Source: Streptomyces sp. XM83C (GTDB lineage: Bacteria > Actinomycetota > Actinomycetes > Streptomycetales > Streptomycetaceae). From it: 59,453 bases of DNA. The stretch spans positions 1 to 59,453 of the forward strand of contig NZ_JALLGL010000003.1 in the NCBI RefSeq assembly GCF_023072675.1, written 5' to 3'. A program made the position numbers and the translations under genes. A model generated the notes under the pieces. It was not told where the DNA came from. It saw nothing but the letters and a program-made list of their open reading frames with translations, and did not search any database. Positions 8,206-16,225 of the stretch are shown here, piece after piece; position 1 is the first letter of the stretch; each line of letters opens with the position of its first letter.

Positions 8206-9777
8206 GTGGCCCGGCGCCCCCTCCCCCGCATCCTGAGCACAGGCAGCGCGCAGATCGCCCGGAGCCGGGAGCTGGCCCGGACGGCGGCCGACAGCGCCAC
8301 CGACGTCCTCCATCCGCTGATCACGATCTCCCGCGGACTGCGCCGGCTGGCCTCGGCCGGGCGGCGCAGGTGGGCCGACACCCCCAAGGACAAGCGCGGA
8401 CCGCTGCTGTTCCTGGTGGCATCGGTGATCCTGGTCGTGGCGTTGGTGCCGTACGGCCCGCTGCTCGCCGTCATCACCCTGATGGCGGCGGCGGCCTGGC
8501 AGGGCAGGGACCGCACCCCGCCCGCCCCCGAGGGACCCGACGAGTCCCAGACACAGCGGCTGAAGACGCTCTACGAGGCGCTCGTGCCGTACTTCTCCGC
8601 CGCGGAGGACCCCGCCCCGCTGTACGCGCACGGCGGTGACTGGGAGAAGGCGTTCCCGTCGTACGACTTCGACGACACGGGCCGTGTCGCCCAGCTGCTG
8701 ATCCGCTACCCCGCCTACTTCCCGGACGGCGAGCCGGAGGCACGCGCGCGTGTCGAGCATCTGCTGACCGCCAAGGCGGGCCGCGGACGCGAGTACCACT
8801 TCGCCTGGGACGAGGAGGGCAACGAACTGACCGTCACGGTGCTCGCCCCGCTGCCCACCGACATCGCCGCCCAGCGGTTCGTCACCGCGCCGGGCGAGGC
8901 GGTCCTCGGCTTCACCGACCCCCTCCAGGTGCAGCGCACCCTTCCGCTCGGCTACGGCGACGCGCAGCGCGACGTACCGCCGGTCGTCTGGCGCACCGGC
9001 GCCCGGTCCACGGAGCCGCATCTGCTGGTCATGGGCCAGCCGGGCAGCGGCACCTCCACCCTGCTGCGCTCTCTCGCCTTGCAGGCCCTCCAGTACGGCG
9101 ACGTGCTCGTCGTGGACGGCAGCGGCACCGGCGACCACGCCTGCCTGACCGGCCGGGACGGTGTCCTGGCCGTCGAGTGCGGGCTGTCGGGGGCGGTGGC
9201 GAGCCTGGAGTGGGCGGCCGGCGAGACCGAGCGGCGGCTGATCGCGGCCAACCGGGCCCGCCAGGAAGGCGAGGCTCCGCCGGAGGACACACGGCGCCCG
9301 CTGTGGATCCTCGTCGACCGGCCGACCGCGTTCACCCATCTCGCCGCGGCCGACGGCCGCAAGGACCCGCAGGCCCTGCTCCAGGTGCCGCTGCGGCACG
9401 GTCGCGCGGCGAGCGTCACCGTCGTGGTGGCCGACCAGTTCGACAACGCGGACGCGCTGAGCGACGCCGTTCGGCAGCACACGCGCGCGCGTGTCGTGCT
9501 GGGACCGGCCACCCTCGAGCAGCTCGAAGCGGTGCTGGGCGCCCGTCCGCAGACGACGCCCGTGCCCCAGGTCCCGCCGGGGCGCGGTTACGCGCGGCTC
9601 GGGTCCGGGCCCGTGCACCGGCTACAGGTGCCGGCCACGCCGGACCCGTACGACGACGCGACGAGCGAGGCCCACCGGCAGGCGGTGCTGGAACTGCTCC
9701 CGCCGCGCACGACCCCGGCGGACGGCGAGAGGGTGCCGGCCCCCGCGGAGGCGGCACCGGCGGAAGCCTCCTCGTAG
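8206..9777 (+). CDS. sffA: SffA, FtsK/SpoIIIE-like septal protein
   Basis: A 523-residue protein with two hydrophobic segments near residues 65-98 (LLFLVASVILVVALVPYG, LLAVITLMAAAAW) and a C-terminal FtsK/HerA-type ATPase fold. GTG 8206 follows GGAGAG. Known SffA localises to sporulation septa through SmeA and affects spore maturation and chromosome segregation, but is not redundant with FtsK. The nucleotide site is altered: the P-loop reads GQPGSGTST at 277-285, with T283 where Lys is expected, and the Walker-B strand reads LWILVDRP at 366-373, with R372 after the Asp. It may bind DNA or partners without normal ATP turnover. Confidence 0.85.
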   Translation: MARRPLPRILSTGSAQIARSRELARTAADSATDVLHPLITISRGLRRLASAGRRRWADTPKDKRGPLLFLVASVILVVALVPYGPLLAVITLMAAAAWQGRDRTPPAPEGPDESQTQRLKTLYEALVPYFSAAEDPAPLYAHGGDWEKAFPSYDFDDTGRVAQLLIRYPAYFPDGEPEARARVEHLLTAKAGRGREYHFAWDEEGNELTVTVLAPLPTDIAAQRFVTAPGEAVLGFTDPLQVQRTLPLGYGDAQRDVPPVVWRTGARSTEPHLLVMGQPGSGTSTLLRSLALQALQYGDVLVVDGSGTGDHACLTGRDGVLAVECGLSGAVASLEWAAGETERRLIAANRARQEGEAPPEDTRRPLWILVDRPTAFTHLAAADGRKDPQALLQVPLRHGRAASVTVVVADQFDNADALSDAVRQHTRARVVLGPATLEQLEAVLGARPQTTPVPQVPPGRGYARLGSGPVHRLQVPATPDPYDDATSEAHRQAVLELLPPRTTPADGERVPAPAEAAPAEASS

Positions 9778-9848
9778 GCGGCGCCGGGGCCGCCGCCGAC
9801 GCTGCCCCGAGCCGGGGGGCGCCGCCGCATCAGACCGGAGCCGTGGGG

Positions 9849-10013
9849 CGACCGGATCAGGCCCGAGCCTGGGGCACGACCGGAACAGACCCGAGCCGGG
9901 GACGCGACCGGAACAGACCCGAGCCGGGGGCACGACCGGAACAAACCCGAGCCGGGGACGCGACCGGAACAAACCCGAGCCGGGGGCACGACCGGAACAA
10001 ACCCGAGCCGGGC
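9849..10013 (+). repeat. 28-bp tandem repeat, six copies
   Basis: Five full copies and one shorter copy of a 28-base unit, starting at 9849, 9877, 9905, 9933, 9961 and 9989. Each unit begins CGACCGGA and contains CCCGAGCC. The last bases alternate between GGGGGCA-like and GGGGACG-like, so a 56-base higher-order period is visible; the first copy is the most diverged. The unit is not a multiple of three, and the stretch lies between the convergent ends of sffA and the MocR gene, so it is non-coding. Confidence 0.9.
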
Positions 10014-10146
10014 CCCAACGGGCAGCCCCGCGCCGCGGCACCGCCGTATCAAGCCGGTGTCAGGAGACACCGCCGAACCGGAACCCCGCGCCGACCGGCA
10101 GGCGCCGCCGCCACAACGGCCTCCGGCGGGAACCGCCCCGCCCGGC

Positions 10147-11646
10147 TCACGCCACGAACGTCCGCGGTGCCTCCGCGCCGGCCGTCCCGCCGCTCTCCAC
10201 GAGCCGCGCGGCGGCGGCCAGCCGGAGCGCCGCCTCCTCCGCCACCGCGCCCCCCACGGTGAACGGCAGCCGCACATACCCCTCGAAGGCGCCGTCCACG
10301 CCGAAGCGCGGCCCGGACGGCACGCGGACACCGATCCGCTCCCCCGCCTCGGCCAGCCTCGAGCCGGACAGTCCGCCGGCCCGGACCCACAGCGTCAACC
10401 CGCCCTTCGGCACCTCGAACTCCCAGGACGGCAGTTCCCGCCGGACGGCGGCGACCAGGGCGTCCCGGTTCTCCCGGGCCTGAGCGCGCCGCAGCTCAAC
10501 GGCCTGTTCCCAGCCGCCCGTACCGAACAGCCAGGTCACGCCGAGCTGCTCCAGCACCGGCGTCCCCAGGTCGGCGTAGGCCCGCGCCGCGACCAGGCTG
10601 CGGATGACGTCCGGCGCCGCGCGCACCCAGCCGATGCGCATCCCTGCCCAGAAGGCCTTGCTGGCCGAGCCGACCGTGATCACCGTGGACCCTGCGGGGT
10701 CGAAGCCGCACACCGGTCGCGGCATGTCCACGTCGTCGTCCAGCCACAGTTCGCTCATCGTCTCGTCGGCGACCAGCACGGTCCCCGCCGAGCGCGCCAT
10801 CTCCACGAGCCGCCTCCGCTGGTCCTCGTCGGCGAGGGCGCCGGTGGGGTTGTGGAAGTCGGCGACGACGTACGCGATCCGGGGAGCGGCCTCGCGCAGC
10901 ACCTGACGCCAGCGGTCGAGGTCCCAGCCGGACAGCCCGTCGGCCATCGCGACCGGGACGAGACGGGCACCGGCCTCCCGCATGAGCTGGAGGATGTTGG
11001 CGTACGACGGTGACTCGACGGCGATGCGCTCGCCCCGGCCGCCGAAGAGATGGCAGATCGCGTCGATCGCGCCCATCGCACCGGTCGTGACCATGATCTG
11101 CTCGGGCATGGTGGGGATGCCCCGCGCGGTGTAGCGCTCGGCGATCATGGCGCGCAGGGCGGGCAGCCCGGCCGGGTAGTCGCCGTGCGTGTGCGCGTAC
11201 GGCGGGAGTTCCTCCAGCGCGCCCTGCACGGCCCGGGTGAGCCACGGCTCGGGCGCGGGCAGTGCGGCACAGCCCAGGTCGATCATGGAGCCGAGCGCCT
11301 CGGGCGGCAGGGGCTCCAGCCCCCGGGCGGGCAGCGGGTTCCCGGCCGGTACGGCGGTCCAGCTGCCGGCGCCGCGCCGCGACTCCAGGAACCCCTCGGT
11401 GCGCAGCGCCTCGTAGGCCGCCGCCACGGTCGTACGGCTGACGGACAGGGCGAGGGCCAGTTCGCGTTCGGCGGGGAGCCGGGCGGCGACGGGCACGCGG
11501 CCCTCCAGCACGAGCAGGCGGATGCCGTCGGCGAGGGCCCGGTAGGCGGGCGGGCGACGGGTGCCGGGGCCGGCCGGCCGGTCCTGCTGCGCGTTGAGCT
11601 GCCGGGCGAGCTGCGCGGCACCCACCGCAGAAGTCCACTGGGCCAT
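10147..11646 (-). CDS. MocR-type regulator (GntR HTH fused to aminotransferase fold)
   Basis: A 499-residue PLP-dependent regulator. The N-terminal GntR winged helix (LPAERELALALSVSRTTVAAAYEAL) is followed by a fold-type I aminotransferase domain with NPTGAL, the DET pocket and the Schiff-base lysine K330 in GSASKAFWAG. ATG 11646 is chosen because it matches the family N-terminus and has a GGAAGG site upstream; the frame opens 22 codons earlier. It is divergent from a YczE-type membrane protein, the pairing that defines the YczR subgroup of MocR regulators. It probably senses a PLP-amine adduct and controls that gene and itself. GTGGACT occurs twice, 22 bases apart, around its start. Confidence 0.92.
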   Translation of the reverse strand: MAQWTSAVGAAQLARQLNAQQDRPAGPGTRRPPAYRALADGIRLLVLEGRVPVAARLPAERELALALSVSRTTVAAAYEALRTEGFLESRRGAGSWTAVPAGNPLPARGLEPLPPEALGSMIDLGCAALPAPEPWLTRAVQGALEELPPYAHTHGDYPAGLPALRAMIAERYTARGIPTMPEQIMVTTGAMGAIDAICHLFGGRGERIAVESPSYANILQLMREAGARLVPVAMADGLSGWDLDRWRQVLREAAPRIAYVVADFHNPTGALADEDQRRRLVEMARSAGTVLVADETMSELWLDDDVDMPRPVCGFDPAGSTVITVGSASKAFWAGMRIGWVRAAPDVIRSLVAARAYADLGTPVLEQLGVTWLFGTGGWEQAVELRRAQARENRDALVAAVRRELPSWEFEVPKGGLTLWVRAGGLSGSRLAEAGERIGVRVPSGPRFGVDGAFEGYVRLPFTVGGAVAEEAALRLAAAARLVESGGTAGAEAPRTFVA

Positions 11647-11660
11647 GGTTTCCAGTCCAC
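11632..11660 (-). promoter_or_regulatory. Possible MocR direct-repeat site
   Basis: On the minus strand GTGGACT occurs at 11654-11660 and again at 11632-11638, overlapping the start of the MocR gene. MocR regulators typically bind direct repeats spaced about two helical turns, which fits the 22-base spacing. The site is short and the assignment is inference. Confidence 0.35.
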
Positions 11661-11856
11661 CTTCCCCGAATTGGCCATGGAGCGGGTTTCCTCCCAAGCC
11701 ACAGAGTGTCATGCGTCAGGCCACCACCACCATCCGGGGGCTGCTTTGTCCCGTTTCTCGTCCCGCTTTCCGTCCCGTCGCCGGTCCCGGCCCCTCACCC
11801 GTCCATCGTCCCGCTCCGCGTCGAGTCCCCCGTCCCGTCCCCTGCCCGGCCTCGCG

Positions 11857-12504
11857 GTGCCCGACCGTCTGGCGCGGCGGCTGGTGCAGCTCTACGCGGG
11901 GCTCGTGCTGTACGGCGCGAGTTCCGCCCTGCTGGTCCGCGCCGACCTCGGTCTGGAGCCGTGGAACGTCTTGCATCAGGGCCTAGCCGAGCACACGGGT
12001 CTGTCCATCGGGACGGTGGCGATCATCGTGGGCGCGGTGGTGCTGCTGCTGTGGATCCCTCTGCGGCAGCGGCCGGGGCTCGGCACGGTCTCCAACGTCT
12101 TCGTCATCGGCCTCGCCATGGACGGCACGCTGGCGCTGGTCCCGGACGCCGACGGCCACGCTCTGCGGGTCCTGCTGCTGGTCGCCGGTGTGGTGCTGAA
12201 CGGAGCGGCCACCGGCCTGTACATCGCCGCCCGGTTCGGCCCGGGTCCGCGGGACGGTCTGATGACCGGCCTGCACCGGCGGACCGGCCGGTCGATCCGC
12301 CTGATCCGTACGGGCGTGGAGGTGGCGGTGGTGGTGACCGGGTTCGCCCTCGGTGGCACCATCGGCGTGGGCACGCTGCTGTACGCGCTGAGCATCGGCC
12401 CGCTCGCCCAGTTCTTCCTGCGGGTGTTCGACGTGCCGGAGGCCCCGCGGCACAGCACGGTCGTTGCGGGCAACACCCCCCACGGGGCGATACTGCGTCG
12501 GTGA
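11857..12504 (+). CDS. YczE/YyaS/YitT-family membrane protein
   Basis: A 215-residue integral membrane protein with five or six helices, beginning LYAGLVLYGASSALLVRADLGLEPWNVLHQGLA, a hallmark of the YczE family. It also carries GPRDGLMTGLHRRTG in the middle. GTG 11857 gives the family length; ATG 11677 in the same frame would add a 60-residue Ser/Pro/Arg-rich extension overlapping the promoter region and looks unlikely. The divergent MocR gene is its probable regulator. Function is unknown; transport is suspected. Its stop overlaps the next gene by GTGA. Confidence 0.8.
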   Translation: MPDRLARRLVQLYAGLVLYGASSALLVRADLGLEPWNVLHQGLAEHTGLSIGTVAIIVGAVVLLLWIPLRQRPGLGTVSNVFVIGLAMDGTLALVPDADGHALRVLLLVAGVVLNGAATGLYIAARFGPGPRDGLMTGLHRRTGRSIRLIRTGVEVAVVVTGFALGGTIGVGTLLYALSIGPLAQFFLRVFDVPEAPRHSTVVAGNTPHGAILRR

Positions 12505-13268
12505 CCACCGCGATACGCCATCCGTACCTCGACCATCCCGGCCCGATCGCCTTCGCCCACCGCGGCGGGGCGGCCGACGGTCTGGAGAACACCTTGGCGC
12601 AGTTCCGGCGGGCGGTCGAGGCCGGCTACCGGTACATCGAGACCGATGTGCACGCCACCCTCGACGGCCGGCTGGTCGCCTTCCACGACGCGACCCTGGA
12701 CCGGGTGACGGACGGCGCCGGCGCCATCGCGGAGCTGCCCTGGGAGGAGGTGCGGCACGCGCGCGTGGCGGGCCGTGAACCGCTGCCGCTGTTCGAGGAG
12801 CTGCTGGAGACGTTCCCCGAGGTGCGCTGGAACGTCGACGTCAAGGCGGAGCCGGCGCTGCTGCCGTTCCTGGAGCTGGTCGAGCGGGCGGACGCCTGGG
12901 ACCGGATCTGCCTCGGCTCGTTCTCCGAGGCCCGCGTGGTACGCGCCCAGCGGCTGGCGGGCCCGCGCCTGGCCACGTCGTTCGGCACGCGCGGGGTGCT
13001 GGGGCTGCGGCTGCGCTCCTGGGGGCTGCCCGCGGCGGTGCGCCGCTCGGCCGTGGCCGCGCAGGTGCCCGAGACGCAGGGCAGCGTCCGTGTCGTCGAC
13101 CACCGCTTCGTACGGACCGCGCACGCGCGCGGGCTGAAGGTGCACGTGTGGACGGTGAACGAACCGGAGCGCATGCACCGGCTCCTGGATCTGGGAGTGG
13201 ATGGCATCATGACCGATCACATCGACACGTTGCGCAAGGTCATGGAGGAACGCGGCGTCTGGGTCTGA
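12501..13268 (+). CDS. Glycerophosphodiester phosphodiesterase
   Basis: A 255-residue GDPD-family TIM barrel hydrolysing glycerophosphodiesters to glycerol 3-phosphate and an alcohol. Catalytic and metal residues are visible: H20-R21-G22 and E29 (AHRGGAADGLENT), E47 and D49 (YIETDVH) and H62 (FHD). The C-terminus ends VWTVNEPERMHRLLDLGVDGIMTDHID, usual for the family. There is no signal peptide, so it is cytoplasmic. GTG 12501 overlaps the stop of the yczE-like gene, giving a translationally coupled pair. Length is normal. Confidence 0.93.
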   Translation: MTTAIRHPYLDHPGPIAFAHRGGAADGLENTLAQFRRAVEAGYRYIETDVHATLDGRLVAFHDATLDRVTDGAGAIAELPWEEVRHARVAGREPLPLFEELLETFPEVRWNVDVKAEPALLPFLELVERADAWDRICLGSFSEARVVRAQRLAGPRLATSFGTRGVLGLRLRSWGLPAAVRRSAVAAQVPETQGSVRVVDHRFVRTAHARGLKVHVWTVNEPERMHRLLDLGVDGIMTDHIDTLRKVMEERGVWV

Positions 13269-13332
13269 CGGCCCGGCCCGCCGCCCCGCCGCACCTTGGC
13301 ACGGCACCTGCGGCGGGGAAGCGAGGGCACGG

Positions 13333-14679
13333 GTGGACATCGGCACCGTGCGCACACCGGCGGCCGGCGAGGCCGCGGACCGGCGGCGCGAACAGCGCGG
13401 CTGGTACGTCTACGACTGGGCGTGCTCCGTCTATTCGACGAGCGTGCTCACCGTGTTCCTGGGGCCCTATCTGACGTCCGTGGCGAAGGCCGCCGCGGAC
13501 GCGGACGGCTATGTGCACCCGCTGGGCGTTCCGGTGCGGGCGGGCTCGTTCTTCGCGTACTCGGTCTCCCTCTCGGTGATCGTCGCCGTACTGCTGATGC
13601 CGCTGGTGGGTGCCGCCGCCGACCGCAGCGGACGCAAGAAGCCCCTGCTGGCGGGGGCCGCGTACACGGGGGCCGCGGCGACGACGGGCATGTTCTTCCT
13701 CGATGGGGAGCGGTATCTCCTCGGCGGGCTGCTGCTGGTGGTGGCGAACGCGGCGCAGTCCGTGGCGATGATGCTCTACAACTCCTATCTGCCGCAGATC
13801 GCCCCGCCCGAGGAACGCGACGCGGTCTCCTCCCGAGGCTGGGCCCTCGGCTACGCCGCCGGCTCACTGATGCTGATCGTGAACCTCGCCCAGTATCTGG
13901 GGCACGATGCCTTCGGCGTGTCGGAGAGCACGGCGGTACGGATCTGTCTGGCCTCGGCGGGTCTGTGGTGGGGCGCCTTCGCGCTGGTGCCGCTGCGCCG
14001 GCTGCGCGACCGGCGGACCGTCGCGCGGGAGGAGGCGCTGCCGGGGCTGCGGCAGCTCGCCGCGACCGTCCGCGACATGCGCCGGCATCCGCTGACCCTG
14101 GCGTTCCTGCTGGCGTATCTCGTCTACAACGACGGCATCCAGACGGTGATCACACAGGCGTCGGTGTACGGATCGGAGGAACTGGGGCTCGGCCAGTCGA
14201 CGCTCATCGGGGCGGTGCTGCTGGTGCAGGTGCTCGCGGTGGCGGGCGCGCTCGCGATGGGCCGGCTGGCGCGTTCGTACGGTGCGAAGCGGACGATCCT
14301 CGGTTCGCTGGTGGCGTGGACGCTCACGCTCGGCGCCGGGTACTTCCTGCCGGCCGGGGCACCGGTGTGGTTCTTCGTGCTGGCGGCCGGGATCGGGCTG
14401 GTCCTCGGCGGCAGCCAGGCCCTGTCCCGCTCCCTCTTCTCGCACCTGGTCCCGCCGGGCAAGGAGGCGGAGTACTTCTCGGCGTACGAGGTGAGCGACC
14501 GCGGCATGAGCTGGCTCGGGCCGCTGCTGTTCGGCCTCACCTACCAGCTGACCGGAAGTTACCGGGACGCGATCATCTCGCTTGTGGCCTTTTTCGTGCT
14601 GGGGTTCGTGCTGCTGGCGCGGGTGCCGGTGCGCAGGGCGATCAGCGACGCGGGGAATCCGCTTCCCGAGAAGATTTAG
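13333..14679 (+). CDS. MFS transporter, Atg22/UMF1-like
   Basis: A 448-residue, roughly 12-helix transporter of the Atg22-like (UMF1) branch. The N-terminal signature GWYVYDWACSVYSTSVLTVFLGPYL and the loop VGAAADRSGRKKPLL place it there; GSQALSRSLFSHLVPPGKEAEYFSAYEVSDRG is the family's late motif. GTG 13333 is preceded by GCGAGGG. Eukaryotic members export amino acids from vacuoles, while bacterial substrates are unknown. It follows the phosphodiesterase gene by 64 bases on the same strand and may be co-transcribed with it. Confidence 0.88.
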   Translation: MDIGTVRTPAAGEAADRRREQRGWYVYDWACSVYSTSVLTVFLGPYLTSVAKAAADADGYVHPLGVPVRAGSFFAYSVSLSVIVAVLLMPLVGAAADRSGRKKPLLAGAAYTGAAATTGMFFLDGERYLLGGLLLVVANAAQSVAMMLYNSYLPQIAPPEERDAVSSRGWALGYAAGSLMLIVNLAQYLGHDAFGVSESTAVRICLASAGLWWGAFALVPLRRLRDRRTVAREEALPGLRQLAATVRDMRRHPLTLAFLLAYLVYNDGIQTVITQASVYGSEELGLGQSTLIGAVLLVQVLAVAGALAMGRLARSYGAKRTILGSLVAWTLTLGAGYFLPAGAPVWFFVLAAGIGLVLGGSQALSRSLFSHLVPPGKEAEYFSAYEVSDRGMSWLGPLLFGLTYQLTGSYRDAIISLVAFFVLGFVLLARVPVRRAISDAGNPLPEKI

Positions 14680-14872
14680 CGCTCGGGGCGAAAGGGCTGT
14701 AGTGTACGCGTTTGGCCTGCCAGGCGTACCGTTACTGCGCGTCAAAGATGACGAAACGCCGGGTGACATCTGTCAGCAGACGTGACAAACCGGGCGCTGG
14801 TGGGTACGCACTGGTTGACTAAGGCTGCGGCTACGACGGCGACGCTTGACCCGGAACGGGGACCTCGGATCG

Positions 14873-14898
14873 GGAATCTTTACCGCCGACCGGACGTT
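14873..14898 (+). promoter_or_regulatory. SigR-type promoter of rbpA
   Basis: GGAAT at 14873-14877 and GTT at 14896-14898 are separated by exactly 18 bases, the consensus for the thiol-oxidative-stress sigma factor SigR in Streptomyces (GGAAT-N18/19-GTT). rbpA is an established SigR target. The ATG lies about 60 bases downstream. A vegetative promoter may also be present further upstream, but I see no clear one. Confidence 0.85.
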
Positions 14899-14959
14899 GA
14901 CCGGATGACGACGACAGCGACACCTGTCCTGTGGGCGACAAGCCCGGGAGGCACGATTC

Positions 14960-15334
14960 ATGAGTGAGCGAGCTCTTCGCGGCACGCGCCTCGTGGTGAC
15001 CAGCTACGAGACGGACCGCGGCATCGACCTGGCCCCGCGCCAGGCCGTGGAGTACGCATGCGAGAAGGGGCACCGTTTCGAGATGCCCTTCTCGGTCGAG
15101 GCGGAGATCCCGCCGGAGTGGGAGTGCAAGGTCTGCGGTGCCCAGGCACTCCTCGTGGATGGCGACGGCCCTGAGGAGAAGAAGGCCAAGCCCGCGCGTA
15201 CGCATTGGGACATGCTGATGGAGCGGCGCACCCGCGAGGAACTCGAAGAGGTCCTCGAGGAGCGCCTGGCCGTTCTGCGCTCCGGGGCGATGAACCTCGC
15301 GGTTCATCCTCGGGACAGCCGCAAGAGCGCCTAG
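14960..15334 (+). CDS. rbpA: RNA polymerase-binding protein RbpA
   Basis: A 124-residue actinobacterial transcription factor that binds RNA polymerase and the principal sigma factor and stabilises open complexes. The core domain shows YACEKGHRFEMPFSVEAEIPPEWECKVCGAQA at 37-68, with the C-terminal sigma-interaction region THWDMLMERRTREELEEVLEERLAVLR at 82-108. Length and sequence fit Streptomyces RbpA closely. It is monocistronic, with a SigR promoter upstream and a strong hairpin 29 bases after the stop. Confidence 0.98.
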   Translation: MSERALRGTRLVVTSYETDRGIDLAPRQAVEYACEKGHRFEMPFSVEAEIPPEWECKVCGAQALLVDGDGPEEKKAKPARTHWDMLMERRTREELEEVLEERLAVLRSGAMNLAVHPRDSRKSA

Positions 15335-15363
15335 TCCCCGCGAGGCTCGGCCGCGCGACATAT

Positions 15364-15410
15364 CGACCGCGGGCGCCGCACGTGATCTTCACGTGCGGCG
15401 CCCGCGGTCG
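15364..15410. terminator. Bidirectional hairpin between rbpA and fxsA
   Basis: A perfect inverted repeat with 22-base arms (15364-15385 and 15389-15410) and a 3-base loop, TCT. It lies 29 bases after the rbpA stop and about 130 bases beyond the convergent fxsA stop, so it probably ends transcription of rbpA and possibly both. There is no U tract, as is usual in high-G+C actinomycetes. Confidence 0.9.
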
Positions 15411-15539
15411 TCGGCATGCCCGGGAGCCGGGAAACCTGAAGAAGCGGGCAACGGCTGCGAGCCACAGTGGGTCCTGTGTCCCGCAGCCGTTGCGCTGTCC
15501 GAAGGGTGCCGCAGCCGTGTGCGGTCTTCGGAGTGCGGC

Positions 15540-16109
15540 TCAGCCGGTCAGCGGGGGGCGGGGCTCCGTCGGGTCCGACGGGGAGTCGCCGGGCTCGTCG
15601 CGGCGGATCACCTCACCCTGGACGATCTTGCCGTCCGGGTGGTGGATACGGGCCTGCTGGAAGGCGTCGCCGAGGCCGCCGTCGGAGGTGGCCCGCAGCC
15701 TGCGGTCCAGGGACCGCTCGGCGCGCTTCCCCAGCGCCTTCTGCACCGGCGGGAGCACCAGGACGAGGCCGACGGCGTCCGAGATCAGTCCGGGGATCAT
15801 CAGCAGCAGGCCGCCGAGCATGAGGAAGCCGTTGCCGCTGCTGCCCTCCGAGGGGGAGCCGCCCCGTTGCAGCGTCTCGTTCAGTTTCCGGAACGCCCGC
15901 CGGCCCGCCCGTTTCACGATCACCGAGCCGAGGACGAAACCGGCGACCAGCAGCAGGAAGACGGTGAGGCCGTTGGTCGCGCCCGCGACCATGGTCAGCA
16001 GCCAGATCTCCAGCACCACCCACACGGCGAGTCCCAGCGGCAGCCAGGTCCGCAGCCGGGAGCGTCGGGGCCGTGCGGAGGACGGAGAGGTGGAAACGCC
16101 AGTCGTCAT
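15540..16109 (-). CDS. fxsA: FxsA-family membrane protein
   Basis: A 189-residue cytoplasmic-membrane protein. Helices are visible at about 22-44 (WLPLGLAVWVVLEIWLLTMVAG), 46-66 and 94-122, with the FxsA motif GGLLLMIPGLISDAVGLVLVLPPV. In Escherichia coli FxsA modulates phage T7 exclusion by F PifA; its role in Streptomyces is unknown. The C-terminal tail (HPDGKIVQGEVIRRDEPGD) is charged and cytoplasmic. It follows ppm1 on the same strand, with a hairpin between them at 16191-16221. Confidence 0.9.
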   Translation of the reverse strand: MTTGVSTSPSSARPRRSRLRTWLPLGLAVWVVLEIWLLTMVAGATNGLTVFLLLVAGFVLGSVIVKRAGRRAFRKLNETLQRGGSPSEGSSGNGFLMLGGLLLMIPGLISDAVGLVLVLPPVQKALGKRAERSLDRRLRATSDGGLGDAFQQARIHHPDGKIVQGEVIRRDEPGDSPSDPTEPRPPLTG

Positions 16110-16190
16110 GCCTCCAGTGTGCCCGGCCCCGGCTCAGCGCGGGATAAGCGCCTGATCAGCCCCGGCTGTGCGGGACCCGGCGGTCGGCCC

Positions 16191-16221
16191 CCGGCACGCG
16201 CACCGCCGGTCCGCGTGCCGG
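16191..16221 (-). terminator. Hairpin after ppm1
   Basis: CCGGCACGCG (16191-16200) and CGCGTGCCGG (16212-16221) form a 10-bp stem with an 11-base loop just downstream of the ppm1 stop at 16226. It probably reduces read-through from ppm1 into fxsA. Confidence 0.65.
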
Positions 16222-16225
16222 CCCC

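Noticed and set aside
7971..9777. Integrated conjugative element remnant (SpdB/Tra-like pair)
   Set aside because: No integrase, replication gene, attachment site or tRNA is adjacent; the pair fits chromosomal smeA-sffA.
9849..10013. CRISPR array
   Set aside because: Units are contiguous 28-bp repeats without unique spacers and no cas genes are nearby.
9177..10262. Repeat protein with Arg-Asn-Pro-Glu units read through the 28-bp repeats
   Set aside because: The unit is not a multiple of three, so the apparent protein repeat changes frame each copy; it overlaps sffA in the wrong frame.
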